In this document: positions 24,502-38,200 of the stretch, in pieces
How the letters are laid out: each line of letters starts with the position of its first letter
Position numbering within the stretch: position 1 is the first letter of the stretch
DNA from: Mortierella sp. BCC40632
Lineage: Eukaryota > Mortierellomycota > Mortierellomycetes > Mortierellales > Mortierellaceae
Length of the DNA: 64,000 nt
Assembly: GCA_011634665.1 (NCBI GenBank)
Contig: WAEK01000001.1
Location: forward strand, 945,501 to 1,009,500
Reading direction: 5' to 3'
Program-made: the position numbers and the translations under genes
Notes under the pieces: model-generated
Told to the model about the DNA's origin: nothing
Seen by the model: only the letters and a program-made list of their open reading frames with translations
Database searches by the model: none

Positions 24502-26075
24502 ATGGCTACTCCACGTGTACTTAGCATCCAATCCCACATGGTCTCGGGCTACTGCGGGAATAAAGCTGCCACATTCCCACTCCAGTTGCTGGGCTTCGAT
24601 GTCGATGCTATGAATGTAGTCAATTTTTCGAATCACACTGGTTTGTCATCATTGAAATTATTGCGCGGATTTCAAGTCAGGGCATGATGCAGTAAATCAT
24701 ATTCTAGAATCAACCTCGGTGCTGATCTGTCTGACTTGTGCGTCTGTATTCTTTCTTTAGGCTATCCATCCTGGACGGGAGAGGTAACTACAGGCGAGCA
24801 ACTAACTAAGCTCTTCGAGGGTCTCGAGACGAACGGGCTTGCCGAGTATACGCATGTTCTGACAGGTACGGACCACATTAACCCCTTGTTTTCCTTGGTT
24901 CAAGTTGCAGTGGCCCCTCATGCACAAATGTCGTCTCTTTCCTGACTCCTTGTCATCTTGTCCTCGATTAATCAATCAGGATATATTGGAAGTGCCCAGA
25001 AATTGGCTGCCGTGACCAAGATTATTGAGAAGCTGCATAGCCAGGGCAACATTTTCTTTGGTAAGTCAATCTATTCCCAGTCTTATGTTCCTGATCTTCA
25101 ACATCCGTCGGACCATCCGACAGTCGCGCTTGCCGTGCCCTGAAAGAAGAGTGAGGCGTCCGTGGGAATCATGTAACTAAAATTATCCAATGAAATGCCT
25201 CGCTATCCGAATCTAGTGATGGACCCGGTCATGGGCGACAATGGACAACTCTATGTTCCGCCAGACGTAATCCCGCTTTACAGAAACATGATGAAGTATG
25301 CCAGGGCCATCACACCTAACCAATTCGAGGCAGAGTAAGTTGGCCTGTTCGCTCGCGATCTGGGCCTGGTAAAACACAGTCTTGTGATGTGAATAAATCC
25401 AAGACAGACAGACTAACACCAGCTTTTCATTGGACGCGTGCAAACAAGCGTAGGACTCTGATGGACACCAAGATTACGGACGTGAAGACCTGCCTGGAAG
25501 TGATTGACCTCCTTCATGCTGGTGGTGTGGAGAACGTAGTTATCACCTCAGTGTCTCTCTCACGCTCTGATGTAGCCGCCAACTTGGCTACTGAGGCATC
25601 GGAAATCCAAGAGCGAGTTCCAGAGGAAGAGTCCAGGCATTCTCTCCCCGCAGATGACCTCTCAATGTATTGTGTCTGCAGTGATGGAAGCCAAGTCTTT
25701 GCGATCGCTTTCTCGACATATGAAGGCTACTTTACAGGAACTGGAGACCTTTTCTCAGCGCTGTTAGTTGCACGGCTCGAGGAGGCACTCAAGAAAGTGG
25801 GAGAAAGAACTTTAGCAAATGGTACCCAACATAGGGCATCCACCTCTTCAGGTGCGCTCGTCCAAGCATGTATCAAGGTAGTGGCGACAATGAAGGCTGT
25901 CGTGCTGCGTACGTTCCAGGCGCAGGAGGGCTTTTCAGGCAGGTCGATTGACCGAGCGCTCCAGTCGTCACCTGCGGTGGTGAAACGCTGTGAGCTGAGG
26001 CTAATCCAGAGCAAGCATGATATTGAGCACCCTGATGTGAATGGAGTCAAAGCAGTAGAGCTAATGAAGAAGTAA
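24502..26075 (+). CDS. Pyridoxal kinase
   Basis: Exons 24502-24640, 24761-24865, 24980-25060, 25217-25334 and 25454-26075. All GT-AG and in phase, giving 354 aa. The N-terminus [19 protein letters not shown] is the family signature (S-x-V-x-G-x-x-G-N). Next come [19 protein letters not shown], the substrate loop [29 protein letters not shown], and the ribokinase-fold anion hole [14 protein letters not shown], whose GTGD Asp is the catalytic base. It phosphorylates pyridoxal, pyridoxine or pyridoxamine with ATP in the cytosolic vitamin B6 salvage pathway. Residues about 195-225 ([17 protein letters not shown] region) form a fungal-type insertion before the GTGD segment. Confidence 0.95.
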
Positions 26076-27078
26076 AAGAACTAAACGCATTTTTATAGCT
26101 GCATTGGCGAATGCAGAGGAACGTTCCTCAGCAGAACCGAGATTTGCTCTGTGTCACTTTGGAGCCCGAAGCGCCATACCATTGGTGGCGCAAAAAGTTC
26201 CCCCCGATCCGATACTGTCAACCAACAGGAGCTCGGTCCTCACTTTTTTCCCTTGACATTCCTGCAAGTGATCAATGTTCAAAGGATGCATCTCATTCTG
26301 CATTGGCCACAACTTCGTTCTCTCATCCAATCCCACCTTCGTTTACACTCCTCAACATTTTGCCTCGACATCATTTCTAGCTAGCCACTGTATAAACTCT
26401 TCTCTGCCTGTACTGTGACAGCAGGTCAGTGCTTGTGAGATTCTCTGATATTCTCTCATATAAATATATTTATCCCCTCCCCCTCCTTCTCACTTGCAGC
26501 CAGCTTTGATATCAAAAAACAGGGTGTGGGTACTGTTAAATGTTATCAAACAGTTATCACGCAGCTATAAAGCATCTATCACACAGCCATCTCACAGCGA
26601 CCACACAGCCTTGGGAGAACTGACTAACGCTAACATCCTCTGGTGTATGCCACAACAAACAAATAAGGAGAGTCATTATTCCTTCCTCTGCGCGAACTCG
26701 ATCTCGCTTTTTTTTTTTTTTTTAAAAAAAAAATCCATTCTATTCGGCGCCAACAAAGCAAAGGAAAAACAACACAACACAAAAAGGAAGACCCGCCTCT
26801 TTATTCCCCCTTTGGTTCATACTGACAGCGAATACCGGTCTTTGTGAATGGATATCAACCCGTCCTGACGATTTTTTGCGTTACTCACACAACCCCGGAT
26901 ATCTCTCTCGCACACTTCCCCAATGTCAACAAATTAGCGACGGAGAGCCCAGGAACCGCTGAGAGTGTCCAGCCGCAAACCATCCACCTTGACTTCTGCC
27001 AGACGACAACAGGAAGCGATATCTGTAAAAAGAGGGAGAGGCGCGATCCCCTACACGACTTTTATGAATGCTAAGACA
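26076..27078 (+). other. Intergenic region and GPCR gene 5' region
   Basis: About 1 kb from the pyridoxal kinase stop to the GPCR start. It contains a T16A10 block at 26708-26733 and AT-rich stretches. The reading frame of the GPCR first exon is open upstream to an ATG at 26965, so part of this interval could be coding if that start is used. Confidence 0.5.
26708..26733 (+). repeat. T16A10 self-complementary homopolymer block
   Basis: A T run followed directly by an A run. It could fold as a snap-back hairpin. A longer block of the same form sits in a GPCR intron. Confidence 0.85.
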
Positions 27079-28543
27079 ATGACCTTTGCGGCGGAGGCGA
27101 CACAGATGTGGTATCCGGCCTTCCGCTTCAACCATGGCAACATCAAGTTGCATCGTTCACTCTTCAGCTTGGCGTATTGTACTCTTGTGGGTCTTGCTAT
27201 CCTTGCTGGATGGCCACCCTCCAGCTCTCGACTTTATATGGCCGCTGTTGCAGAGGCGTTTTCACCCGACCATCGATCTTCTGAGGCACCATCCCGTTAC
27301 TCAACGGTAACATTACCAAAGGAGTCTGAAGTAACAATTGCCACTCTGAATTTGCCACCACCACTACCACCATCTTCCTCAGTGCCTCCATCTGTATCAG
27401 TATTTGGAGAACCCACACCAAAGGCACAGTTAGTACACCGCGCTCTTCCAGTGTTCCCTAGTGGTAATCAGTCTTCGTATGACGAACCTGTTCATGCGCC
27501 TTCACTAACAGATCAAGAATTCCAAGAAACATGGTTTGGTCTGCCAGAAACTCTCAAGATTGGTGTACTATTACCCTTCACTAACGCAGACAGGATCTGG
27601 TATACGACTCCCCTCTCACGCATCAGTATGTCCGTAAGTGAACTATTGCGGCCACGGTGTCATTTTCGAGTAATCCGCAGATGGCAATTGGCTGACAGTT
27701 ACCTTGAAATATACTTTTCTTACCTGTTATCTCTTTTCTCTCTCTTTTCTCCCCCCCTTCTCATCATTTGGGACGTAACCAGGTATTGAGGATGGCAGTA
27801 CAGGATATGAACGACCGGCAAGTTATACCAGGTGTGTTAATGTTGTAATCTGAGAAGTAGCAGTCGTCTAAGATCAAGATGAGTTATTCTGACAAACTAT
27901 CCTCGTGCAGGCATGAATATCTCGCTCGTAGTGAGGGACAGTCAGCAGCCGACAGAAGAGAGCTTCAGCGGCGCCGGTGCTCCTGCTATTTCTGCTGCAA
28001 CTCGGCTCATGTCTAAAGAGGTTAGTATTTACTGTTTTTGGCCTCTCTCTATCTCTGTCCAATGCTGTGGCTGCCCTCCTTACGCCATATCATACTAACG
28101 TTCCAGACCATACTTCGTTAGGTGGCAGCTGTAATAGGCGATATTTCGTCTGATCTTACCTTGCTGGAGGCCTTGTTAACATCGAGCGTCGGGATGCCTC
28201 AGTGTACATTTGCTTCATGTATGTCCAGGGAGTCAAGCCAGTCTTTAGAGAAGGCAAGGGGGAGGGGAGGCATTGAGTACTTCTCCTCACACTGACAGCC
28301 ATCTCCACGGGCTATTTTGTGTAATAGATAATTTGGATGACCAGCACATGGCCAATTTTCGATACCTGTTCCGCTCCTCTCCTGGCGTCTCCTCTTTTCT
28401 TGACGCTTTGGTGGAGGTGGTCGCAAATTACGGCTGGCGAAGAATCTCCGTAATACACACTTTGGATATCCCCGGACTGGTTGGTAACGTTTGCATTCAG
28501 CCTCTCAAAGCGCAAATGAATTCTCTCAGGCCCCGGGAGGTTT

Positions 28544-28579
<36 letters not shown>

Positions 28580-31500
28580 GTGCTGACCGCTTAGACTGCG
28601 TATTTCTATGACCTAGGTGAGAAGCGCTTTTCTGACGCATGCGAAAAAAGAGGAGTAAATGTCCTCAAGGTGGAGTTGCCTATTCTGAACCGTGGGGATG
28701 ATGGCGATCTCTCCGGTATTGTAAGCGATGCTATGAGGAGAGTCAAAGCATCTAACACACGCGTCCACATACTGATTGCCCAAAGAAGAGTCCAAATTCC
28801 GATACTAAATTATATCAGGTGAGTGACATGGAGTTGCTCTATAAAGTTTACTCGACTAATAGCCTGCTGTTGCTCGATGACATGAATCCCTTATCTTTTA
28901 CTCTTATACATCAAAATTAGAAAAAGCGGTTTATTTCAAAAAACACACGTTTGGATGACGCCTATCGATCTCTCCGATTCGATTTCTCGTCTTCCCGACC
29001 CTTCGGATTTCAATGGACTGATTATGGCGGACGCACGGTGGCATATGCCAGAAGTTCCAGCATATGATGCTTTCGTTAGAAAGTGGGAGAGTTTGAATCG
29101 AACAGAGTAATAACCTTTTCCAACAGCTCTCCTGAGCCATTGTACTGACAGGTACCAGATGTCTTGAGGAGCTCCCTTCTAAAAAAAATGCTCTCATTTT
29201 TTTTAGGTACCCCATGTCAGGCACTCGACAGCTAACATGGCATGAAACATATGCCTACACCTGTGTCCAGGTTATTGCCGAGGCATATGGGGCTGTAAGT
29301 GTTCATGGCCAGGATTTATTTTGCATGCTTGACCCATGGCACTTAAACACCCATTAAACTAACATCTAACCTCTTGATTTGATCATGACACCAACTCAGC
29401 TTGTGAAGCAAGCTCTCACCATCACAAATAAAACAGAACGCGACAGTCTCTTGAATGAAATCAGACGTGGAAGGAAAGCATCAGAGGTTAACATGCCATT
29501 TGTTGGCTCTAGCTGGTACACCACCCCCACCGGCAACTTTTCTGTTGATAGTGCAGGAATACCTATCATGAGGTATGTGTTCCTTTCTCGCACGTTTCAT
29601 ACTCAATAGTCTTCACAAATAGCTGACTAAACAAGCTATATCTTTTCGATCGAACCCTTGATAGCCGAGTCTCAATCATATCTTTCCACAATTCACAGAG
29701 CGTGTACAATGGAAAGTACGACAATGGAGTCCTAGAAATAACCACACCCATTACGTTCAGTGATGGGACCACCAGTGTCCCAAAATCGTTCCCAGGTTCA
29801 GAAGGTAACAGAGCGAGCACGTTGGTGCTAGTGCTCCAGAATTTAAGAGGACGCAGCTCACTTGGGTTTTGCTAGTGCACAGATACTAAAGCTTCAAGAG
29901 CACATCTTTCCTCCCTATATGTGATCACAGAGCTAAACCCTCACGGGGAAGACCCATTCAACTTAACCATGAGGATTCTAGCGTCATTATTACTGGCTGT
30001 CTATGCGATCACAGCTTTAGTTGTGGTCCTCAATAGAGACAACATCATCATCAAGTCAGCAAGGTAAGAAATACTTCACACAAGCGCGTGCTTTGTTACA
30101 TCCTTTGATCAGCCAACTCACTTTCACTCGCTCTCTTTTCATGACCAGCCCACTTTTCTGTGTGATAGAACTTTTTGGCATGGCTCTTTCGCTGTCATGG
30201 GTTCTATTGCGAACAAATGTGCCCACGGATAACATTTGCAGGATTGGCCTGATGGTTATCGTTGTCGGATTGTCCATAAATCTTTCAGCACTCGTTGTAA
30301 AGAATTACCGAATTTACAGGATCTTCAATAGTGTGAGCGTCATTAATCATGCCGTCTCTAATAAGTATCTACTAAGAGTTGTTTCTGTCCCAGTTCTGCT
30401 TACTCTGGTATGAGCTTTCGCATGGTTTATGAGGGATTAAAGTTGCTGGTGTAATTTGATAACCAGTTTACTGATCATCTCTCTCAACGGTCCATTTCAA
30501 CTCGCAGATTCCATGTCTAATCCATGTATTTGAAGATTACTTGGAACCGACAATGTTCTATGCCAGCGATGGAAACTACTGGGTGGCATGTTGGTCGGAA
30601 GATTCTCAACTATGGTGGAACCTTGGGATCGGGGCTGCTCCCATCCTCCTCGATATTTTTGGTCTCTTTCTTGCCTTCAAGACACGAAATGTCACCAAGC
30701 TGTGGAATGAAGCTCGAGCAATCGCTTTAACTCTTTAGTAAGAACGGCTCAACCTATCACACACTAAGCATTCGTTATGTGCTGCACTCCTTACATTTTG
30801 ATTTGCTGTTCATAAGTTAATGGTGTTTTTCTGTTGCGCTGTAGCATCTTTACATTCTTTGTAGTGCTCATCATCATCGTCAACAGTTTCCCAAGCGGAC
30901 TTTACCCCGTCTCCTACTACGTGACAATGATTGGTGTTTTCACAGCCTCACTTGCAGAGTACCTAACGCTCTTCTTCCCCAAGATGCGAAATCTCTGGTT
31001 ACAGAAACACGGTCTGAATGTTCGTGCTGGGCGCGAAGGAGACGCTATGGAGACTCTTGGAGGTGGACCTGATGGACCCGGCAAGAGAGGAGTCATGAGC
31101 AAGAATAGGGAGTATATCCGGGAGCAGCGGAGATTGACTGAGACTCTTAATGATAGCCCATTCACTTTCGGATCATCAGGCGAATCTGGAGACAGGAATC
31201 CCAATATCTCTGATCTTGTGTCATCATACCCCTTTGGACAGCTGGGCAGTGACCCCAATGTCCCGCCTATTGGCTCGCCTCCACAGCGGACATGTCTCTA
31301 TAGCCAAACAAGTCCAATGAAGAGAGAGCTCCAGCATCCACACCATTCGGAGAGTGGCTTCAGTGAAGGGCGGGACGTGACCAACAGTACCGGAGGTCCT
31401 ACCGACTCACCTGCATCAGGAAGCAAGGACAGTAGAGCTACTCCAAAGGCTGGGCTCTTCATTGTTAACCCTACAGGATTAAGTGTCTTTTCACAGGAGC

Positions 31501-34500
31501 ACAGACCAAGTCTTGTAAGAAGTAGTCAGGACATTCAATCGTTTGGGCTTCACGAAGTCCTCACAGCCTCCCCAAATCAAAGCAGAGGTGTTGACAACAC
31601 AGGTGACCTTCGTGCAGGCAAGATGCTACAGACACCAGAGTACGTTGGGAGTGGACATGGTGGCCTAGGATCAATTCAACCAAGAACTGGTCACGACCAA
31701 GGCCCAATGGTTGATTCCTATCTAAGGAGTGGAAGCAGTAGCTGTAATCGAAGCGCTGGAATGAATCTTATCAACACAGACCTATTCTCGCGAAAAAGTA
31801 GCGTCGCAGACATGGAGTTTACTGGCAATGGACAGGCTCGGCCCTGGCAATTGAACAAGAGTCCACGTATATACCCGTCTGCTGGAGGACAATCATCGTT
31901 GACTTCTGGAATGCGTCCCCAGCGAGCTATAAAGGTACTGTTCAGCTGACTTTACTAGGGTCTTGCAGGGATCAAGTTCATTCGGGTTTCTAACGAACAA
32001 ATATCTACATTTCGGGTTTGATGGCTCAATAGATGGATTCATATACGGTAATTAACCTTTTGGTTCCAAACGAAAAAATAATGGTTCTTTCACATAATGT
32101 ACTTACTTTGGGGTAATTAATATGCTCTCGGATAGATTACGGTGCCTGTTCAGAGACAGCGGTGGTATATCCTACGCGTCTTGGCTCAGTGGCGAATGTC
32201 AAAGATTGTTTTTGTGCCTTATTCCAAAGTGCTAGTAATTATTGATGTAAGTTTTAAATGGACTGGTGCATCTAAATATTTTTATACGCCATTTATGCCA
32301 TCGTCACCTTCGATAGCATCTTAGCTAATTGCTCTACGTTCTATGGACGATCTGTGACTTTTAGCTTGAAACTGAGAAAGCAGAGAGTTTAATTCTACAT
32401 TCTATCGAGCCTGGATACTGGAGTCAAGAGGAGGAGGAAAGAATTGCCATGCGACGTTCAAGTGTGGCATCATCATTATCTCGGGACGACCTTCTTGATT
32501 TAAATATATCCAGGGCCGTGAATGCGCCAAGTGATACAATGGCACTACCAAGTCTGGATTCGAGAGGAGATATTGGGACCCGCCCTCATGATTCTACGCG
32601 CCCCATCCCTCCAGTAATGCCTACGCCCTCTCCGCCATTGGGGACTCAGCCTAGATACACATCGCCTCTTGATATGTCGTATCGGCCCAGGTCATCACAA
32701 CATGGAAACATTGCGTCTAATCGACCACCCATGGAGGGCAGCTCAGCAAATCGCCCTGAGCGTTCGATCAATCCCTCACCTCCTATTGGAAGAGGAGTTG
32801 ATAGGGGAAGGTCTGCCTCGCTTCCATTGACGCGGCTTGATGTTGCTGCAACATCGACTCAAGCGGAAATGGATGCAGTTCCAATGCGAAGAGGTATCCT
32901 TCAACAAATTTCTGATTACAAGGTCGTGAGGAACGTTCGTAGTCGGATGTATAGTCCTTTCTTTGGAAGGTTTAGCGCCCGAAATATGGACGGAATCCGC
33001 CCTCGTGGGGATAGAGCAAGTGTAAATGAAGAGGGAGTCAGTAGCAGCAGGAATGCGATGACCAACTTCAGCGACGACAGTGATGAAATGGACGGCGAGG
33101 GCGAAGATTTTGTCGTGAGAGTGATATCTATTCATCATGAATGCTGGAGAGTCCAATTACCAGACCGGGAAACGATGGAGCGATGGATCGAGGTTGGACA
33201 GATGATCAAAGACGAGAACTGGATCTCGGCACGACCTCTAACATTAAATCACAGGCGTCAATCAGGCAATGGAAACACAACAATTGGACCATGGAGTAGG
33301 AGCCGATTTGGTAGCTTTTCTAGCACCGGTATACTCGGAGGAGGAAGTGGAAGTGGTGTTGGCACAATCGGTGACGACGACACGAGACCAAGATCACTAC
33401 GGAATGAAATTGGATCGCGGTCATATCAACGACATACCCAAGGCGAGGCAGTTACTAGTTTGGCAGCAACGTCGATGCCTATCGACATCCCCGCTCCGTA
33501 CCCAAAGCGCCCACTGAAAGACCAAGCCGCACTGGACAACATGGAAAAGAGAGCCACTCCTGATTCTCGACTGGGAAGCGACCTTGAATTGTTAAGGATC
33601 CGAGGGTCCAGAAGAGCCCCTCTCTTACGGGGTCGTACTTTGGATGGGTCATCCGCAGCATCAATGTTCCCAACAAAAGGACAGCCTGGTCCTATCAGCA
33701 GTGCTCCACCTTCGACCATTGGAGGGAGACTAGCAGTATCGCCACAGCTATCCAGGATTCAAAGAGAGGGTAGAAGATTCCCAGGACTTGTCAGTCGAGC
33801 ATATTCATCTCCGAATCAGCAAGATATGGCTCCAAGGAATAGTATCCGAACTCCACCACGAAAACAAGTAGTCTCGGAGACTCCACAAAGGTCTCCATCT
33901 ATCAAGAAGTCTGGATCTACGCCAGTGCCTACGCCAGTGTTCACTGTACCTTCAGCTAATCTTTTATCAACCGCAAAACAAGTTGATAGTGAGCTGGTAC
34001 CAGAGCCTTTGTCTGGCGCGTCTCTTGAGTCAGTAAAGGAAGCAGTGCCATCACCTATATTGGTTGCCCCAGAAGTTCTAGGAAATTCACGTCGTGGATC
34101 CAACGTTTTGCTCCGCCCGCCAAACCAGGATCGAATGGATTCGAACGCGACATCGGTTTCAGAGACATTTGGAGGTTCTGGACTACAGTCACTTCTCTAC
34201 CACCGACGTGATCGCCGTCGCAGCAGCGGTGACATAAGCAGCGGTATTTGTAGTATCACCAATGGCATTACAAGCAGTAGTATCAACAGCGCCGTTAGTC
34301 TTGGTAGCCATAGTGTTGGTGACGGAAGTAGTGAAACTCCTTTTCTGATGGCATTGCCTCCACGATCCACCACCCTTGCATCATACGACACCCTACATCC
34401 ATTGGAGATTAGTAATGATCAAATTAGACCAGGAATTCGTTCGCCGATCACCTACAGCCAAGGCTACATCGATGGATCCGAAGGATGTAGCTCCACTATG

Positions 34501-35079
34501 ACTTCCAGCTCGTTTGGGCGTCCTCCGTATCCGGTCTTGGAAGATGACATTAACACTCATGTTGGCTTGGAACTTGAGACCAGAGGAGGCTACTCAAGCC
34601 CACCAACCCATCCACGTCGTGAACACCACGTTAGCACTTCCAAACTCTATGAGCACCTCACGCCGCCAGAATCTATAACTGACGCGTATGAGACCGAGAT
34701 CAATGAAGGACGCGAGTCGACTACCGCCTTTCCACAAAGTCCTCGATCAGAGGAGCTGGGAGGACTACGAGTTTTTAATAGCGAGTTGACTGGCGATGCA
34801 GAGGCTAGTGGGCTCAACACTGTGGCCACAAGTGATAGCCCCGGTGTCAAGAAACAAGCAAGAACTCAAAGATTTGAAGATATTTTGAATCCAACAGCCG
34901 GGACACCCTTTGACCAACTCGATGCTTTTAGAGATGTGTCTTCGCCGACAGCAACAATGGCAGCAATGAGGGAAACATTTGCTGCCTACTCAATTCCCTC
35001 CGACCTTGGTGAGGATATTTCGTCATCAATGCCGGGGGTGCCCTTCTTGACTATCTCAGATACCACTTGTAACAAATAG
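27079..35079 (+). CDS. Class C (GABA-B-like) GPCR with ANF-type ligand domain and giant cytoplasmic tail
   Basis: Seventeen exons, all in phase: start to 27633, 27783-27831, 27911-28020, 28122-28218, 28328-28483, 28617-28818, 28921-29106, 29207-29294, 29400-29572, 29701-29804, 29931-30063, 30149-30407, 30508-30737, 30845-31934, 32033-32047, 32136-32246 and 32365-35079. ATG 27079 has the best context (A at -3) and gives 2,090 aa; 26965, 27064 and 27106 are possible. A signal segment (SLAYCTLVGLAILAG) comes first. Residues 165-575 form a periplasmic-binding-type (ANF receptor) domain: IGVLLPF, VIGDISSDLT, FRYLFRSSPG, YGWRRISVI, WHETYAYTCVQVIAEAYGA. Residues 580-850 carry seven TMs (MRILASLLLAVYAITALVVV, LFGMALSLSWVLL, FFVVLIIIVNSFPSGLY). 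The tail of about 1,240 residues is mostly disordered. It holds QRQRWYILRVLAQW...KVLVIIDLETEKAE (about 1150-1200) and VRVISIHHECWRVQLPDRET...ERWIEVGQ (about 1435-1470), which resemble the two halves of a PH domain. Ligand unknown. Confidence 0.9.
28541..28579 (+). repeat. T23A16 self-complementary homopolymer block in a GPCR intron
   Basis: 23 T followed immediately by 16 A, inside the intron between exons ending 28483 and starting 28617. Length is likely variable between strains. Confidence 0.85.
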
Positions 35080-35285
35080 CGACAATAAACGATGGGATCG
35101 TGCTGCCAGAGAGCGCAGTCACATTCTCTTCTCCTTCGGTGACTTCGCCATCGGCTCATTCGGCTCATTGAACTCTCTGCATCCTTCCACACCTCCTCCA
35201 TTCCTTTGCTCTTGCGCTAGCATTATTCTCCCATCCAACACCTTTCATAACATTACCATTCCAGGACACTGGCCGTAGTGCGGTA
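35080..35285 (+). promoter_or_regulatory. Short intergenic spacer between the GPCR and EPG5-like genes
   Basis: Only 206 bp between the GPCR stop and the next ATG on the same strand. It holds a CT-rich leader (35120-35215) and no TATA that I can see. Promoter elements may lie in the GPCR 3' coding end. Confidence 0.5.
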
Positions 35286-38200
35286 ATGAATGAGGTGCCA
35301 GTCGAGTTGGCCTCTGCCTGGATAAGAAATGCTATTCCTGAGACTAACCGTGACCACCAACATAAAAGTATGGATAGTCAGACAATATCAAGTAGCCATC
35401 CTCATATCCCTCCTCCGCCACAATCCTCTGCAGGCTACGCGTTCCATATCCCGGTAGCTCCGGTAGCTCCGCCTTCAGCTCCTCCTTCGGCTCCCCCATC
35501 AGCTCCTTTGTCGATTTCTCCGTTAGCGCCTCCATCCAGCGATTCTCCAGCCCTTCTATCTGCAACTCCGATATTCTTTGCAGAAGCCTCGGCCCCTCCA
35601 GCCTTCAGCCAAACGACTGCTGCTGCACCATGGCTATCGACAACAGTATTTGACAGCCCCTCAGCAAGTCCTAACACTGAAGGGGCCATATTTCATGAGC
35701 CTACAGCTCCCCCTGTCGTCTATCCAATCCTACAGGACCCACTGGAGGAGCCTGCAGTATCTTATCCCCATCCGAACGGACGGTTGCGCCAGGGGCATTT
35801 AGAGGAAACAGCAATATCTACCCATTCTACGCTGTATCCCTGGGTGCCGCCCGAGAGTGCTTTTACTGGCACAGAGTCATGTATTCCCAAAGAGAAACTG
35901 CGGTGTATGTTGACGAACGATTTCCTAGCAACCTTGCCAAGCCGTCTCAGGTCATTTGAGCAGGAGCTTGCTTCATGCAGTAGGGATGCCAGCAGTGATA
36001 ATTTTTTTGAGCACATGCGCTCGCTCGAATCAGCACACGAGGCGGAACAGCAGTCAAGGTTGGCTATTTACAACCTCCAGCAAAAGGCTAAGGGATACGC
36101 AAGCAAACTGTGGGTCGTTCAGTCAAAGTCTGAAGTTGTCACAGCAACCTGCGGTGATGGTGCCACTGCCTCCCATACCTATACATACCAATACGGGCAT
36201 CAAGAGCCTGAGATGGCTGAGAAGCTAAAAAAGACTCTTGCGCGCATGCTCAAGCACCGGACAAGAAGTTTATTGAGAATCCAGTTCGAAGAGACAGCCA
36301 GCAGACTTTGGATCCAGGATCACCTTGCATCTCTATTGAGTCAGTTTACTGGGACCAATCGCGATGAGCCAGCAGCACAGCAGAGTGTTAATCCAACTCG
36401 GTCTGATATTCAGCGGATCAAAAAATACATCGACATCCTTTTTCAGTTTGAGAAGTCGGCACGGCGACAGCCAGACTTTGATGAAGATATGGATGCATCG
36501 ACTGAGCGACCATCCGAGAACTCGAGCACTGCCTACAGTCAAACACAGATGGTCTCGCAGTCAAACTCATTTCTTCAGACAGTCCAACGCTGGATCGTTA
36601 ATCTCGCTGCAGCCCTTCTCCACTACAGTGATTTTGTCGACAAAGAGTATCTCATTCTTCATGTACTGAATACACGACAGGTTGCTTCATGGGCAGCGCC
36701 TCTCGTTCAATGCAGCATACCAACATCATGGTCGGTAATGTACCAGGATTTCTATATCACACAGCTCCAGCTTATCCTTTGTGGAACACCCACGCTCCAA
36801 GAAGCGCTGGCGGATGACTTTGATCAAAAGAGCACAACGAACTTGGGATCAGCTTTTGACGAAGACGATTACACGGCAATACTTGATCAAATGGATATAC
36901 CAATTTTTTTTAGTCGCCTATTGTCGGAGCACAAGGAAATGCACGTCCAGGATGGGACGCTACTTCAACAGCAGATATCCGAAGGAGCGGCGATCCGACT
37001 ATTTACAACCACGAGGCGTTTGTTCGACATTTTGATGTACAGCTTGAAGAGATTATCATCTTTGAGAGCAGTATCAAAACGGATAGCTCAACTTCTTTGT
37101 CAACTATTACAGATAATGGGGGATACTCTATTGCTTCTCGGACCTCTTTCTTCCGGCCGAGCCTATGACCCAGCACAGGGATCCAAAATAACTTTTGACA
37201 GGTACGTGAATTAATGGTTTCTAGAGTATATTTCCAAGAGGGATTCAGTTTCAAAAACTAACTTTCGCATTCAACAAACACGGAAATACGATATAGTGAG
37301 ACGAAGACCACCATCCAGGCGGAGGTTGATCAACTGGCAATGGACTCTTTGAAGTCTCTGCTTATATTGCCCGACCACGGTCTTTGGACATTTTTACCCT
37401 CAGTACCTTTCCAGTTCATCTCCTCAGCCTCAATTGTATTGCTACTAGGAGAGCTCGCTTTTGAAGACATAAAACCGCTTATTCAACAACCGAATCTGGC
37501 CATCACGGCGCTACCGGAATCGAACAAGCTACGGCTATTGATTAGCAAGAACCCTGCAGAGGCCGTTTTCTTGCTCACAGCCCTGTCCAACATGGCTACT
37601 ACTCGATCTACTACTGGATACACTAATGACTCCAGGACTGACGAGCAACCATCACTCGACCATAGCCTGTCATTGCTTGTCGTCTATATACTATTGGATG
37701 TTGCTTATCTTGACACGAATCTTCGAGGCGATTTGTCCAAGCCAGTGCGAGAGATTCTCCGGTCTATCTGTGATGTCCATCCTAGAGTGATTTCATTCGC
37801 TCTTTCATTCGTCGATACCCATTTTGAGGAGATGGGAGAGATGGCTCAATACTTGTTCCGTGAATTACCACTGGAAGATTGGGGAATCTCTTTGCCTGAT
37901 TTCCAGATTCTGAAAAATTTCCTTGAGACGCCTCCGCTAAACAGCCAGAAGGCACGATTTGCCCGCCAGTTCTTTAGCAGCCTCCATTGGACGCAAGGTA
38001 GATTATTTAATGCGGAGGAATTAAAATTTGAGGAGCTGGATAGGACGTTTTACTTTTTTTATTAACATCCTTCGACCACCTTTTTTTTAATAGAGGATAA
38101 ATCGGCTGATATTCAAGCTGCGGACCTAATACCAGATACTATTCGACAAGGACTTGCGTTTTCCATCGCTGAAGCGAATACCAATTACTTGATCAATCAT

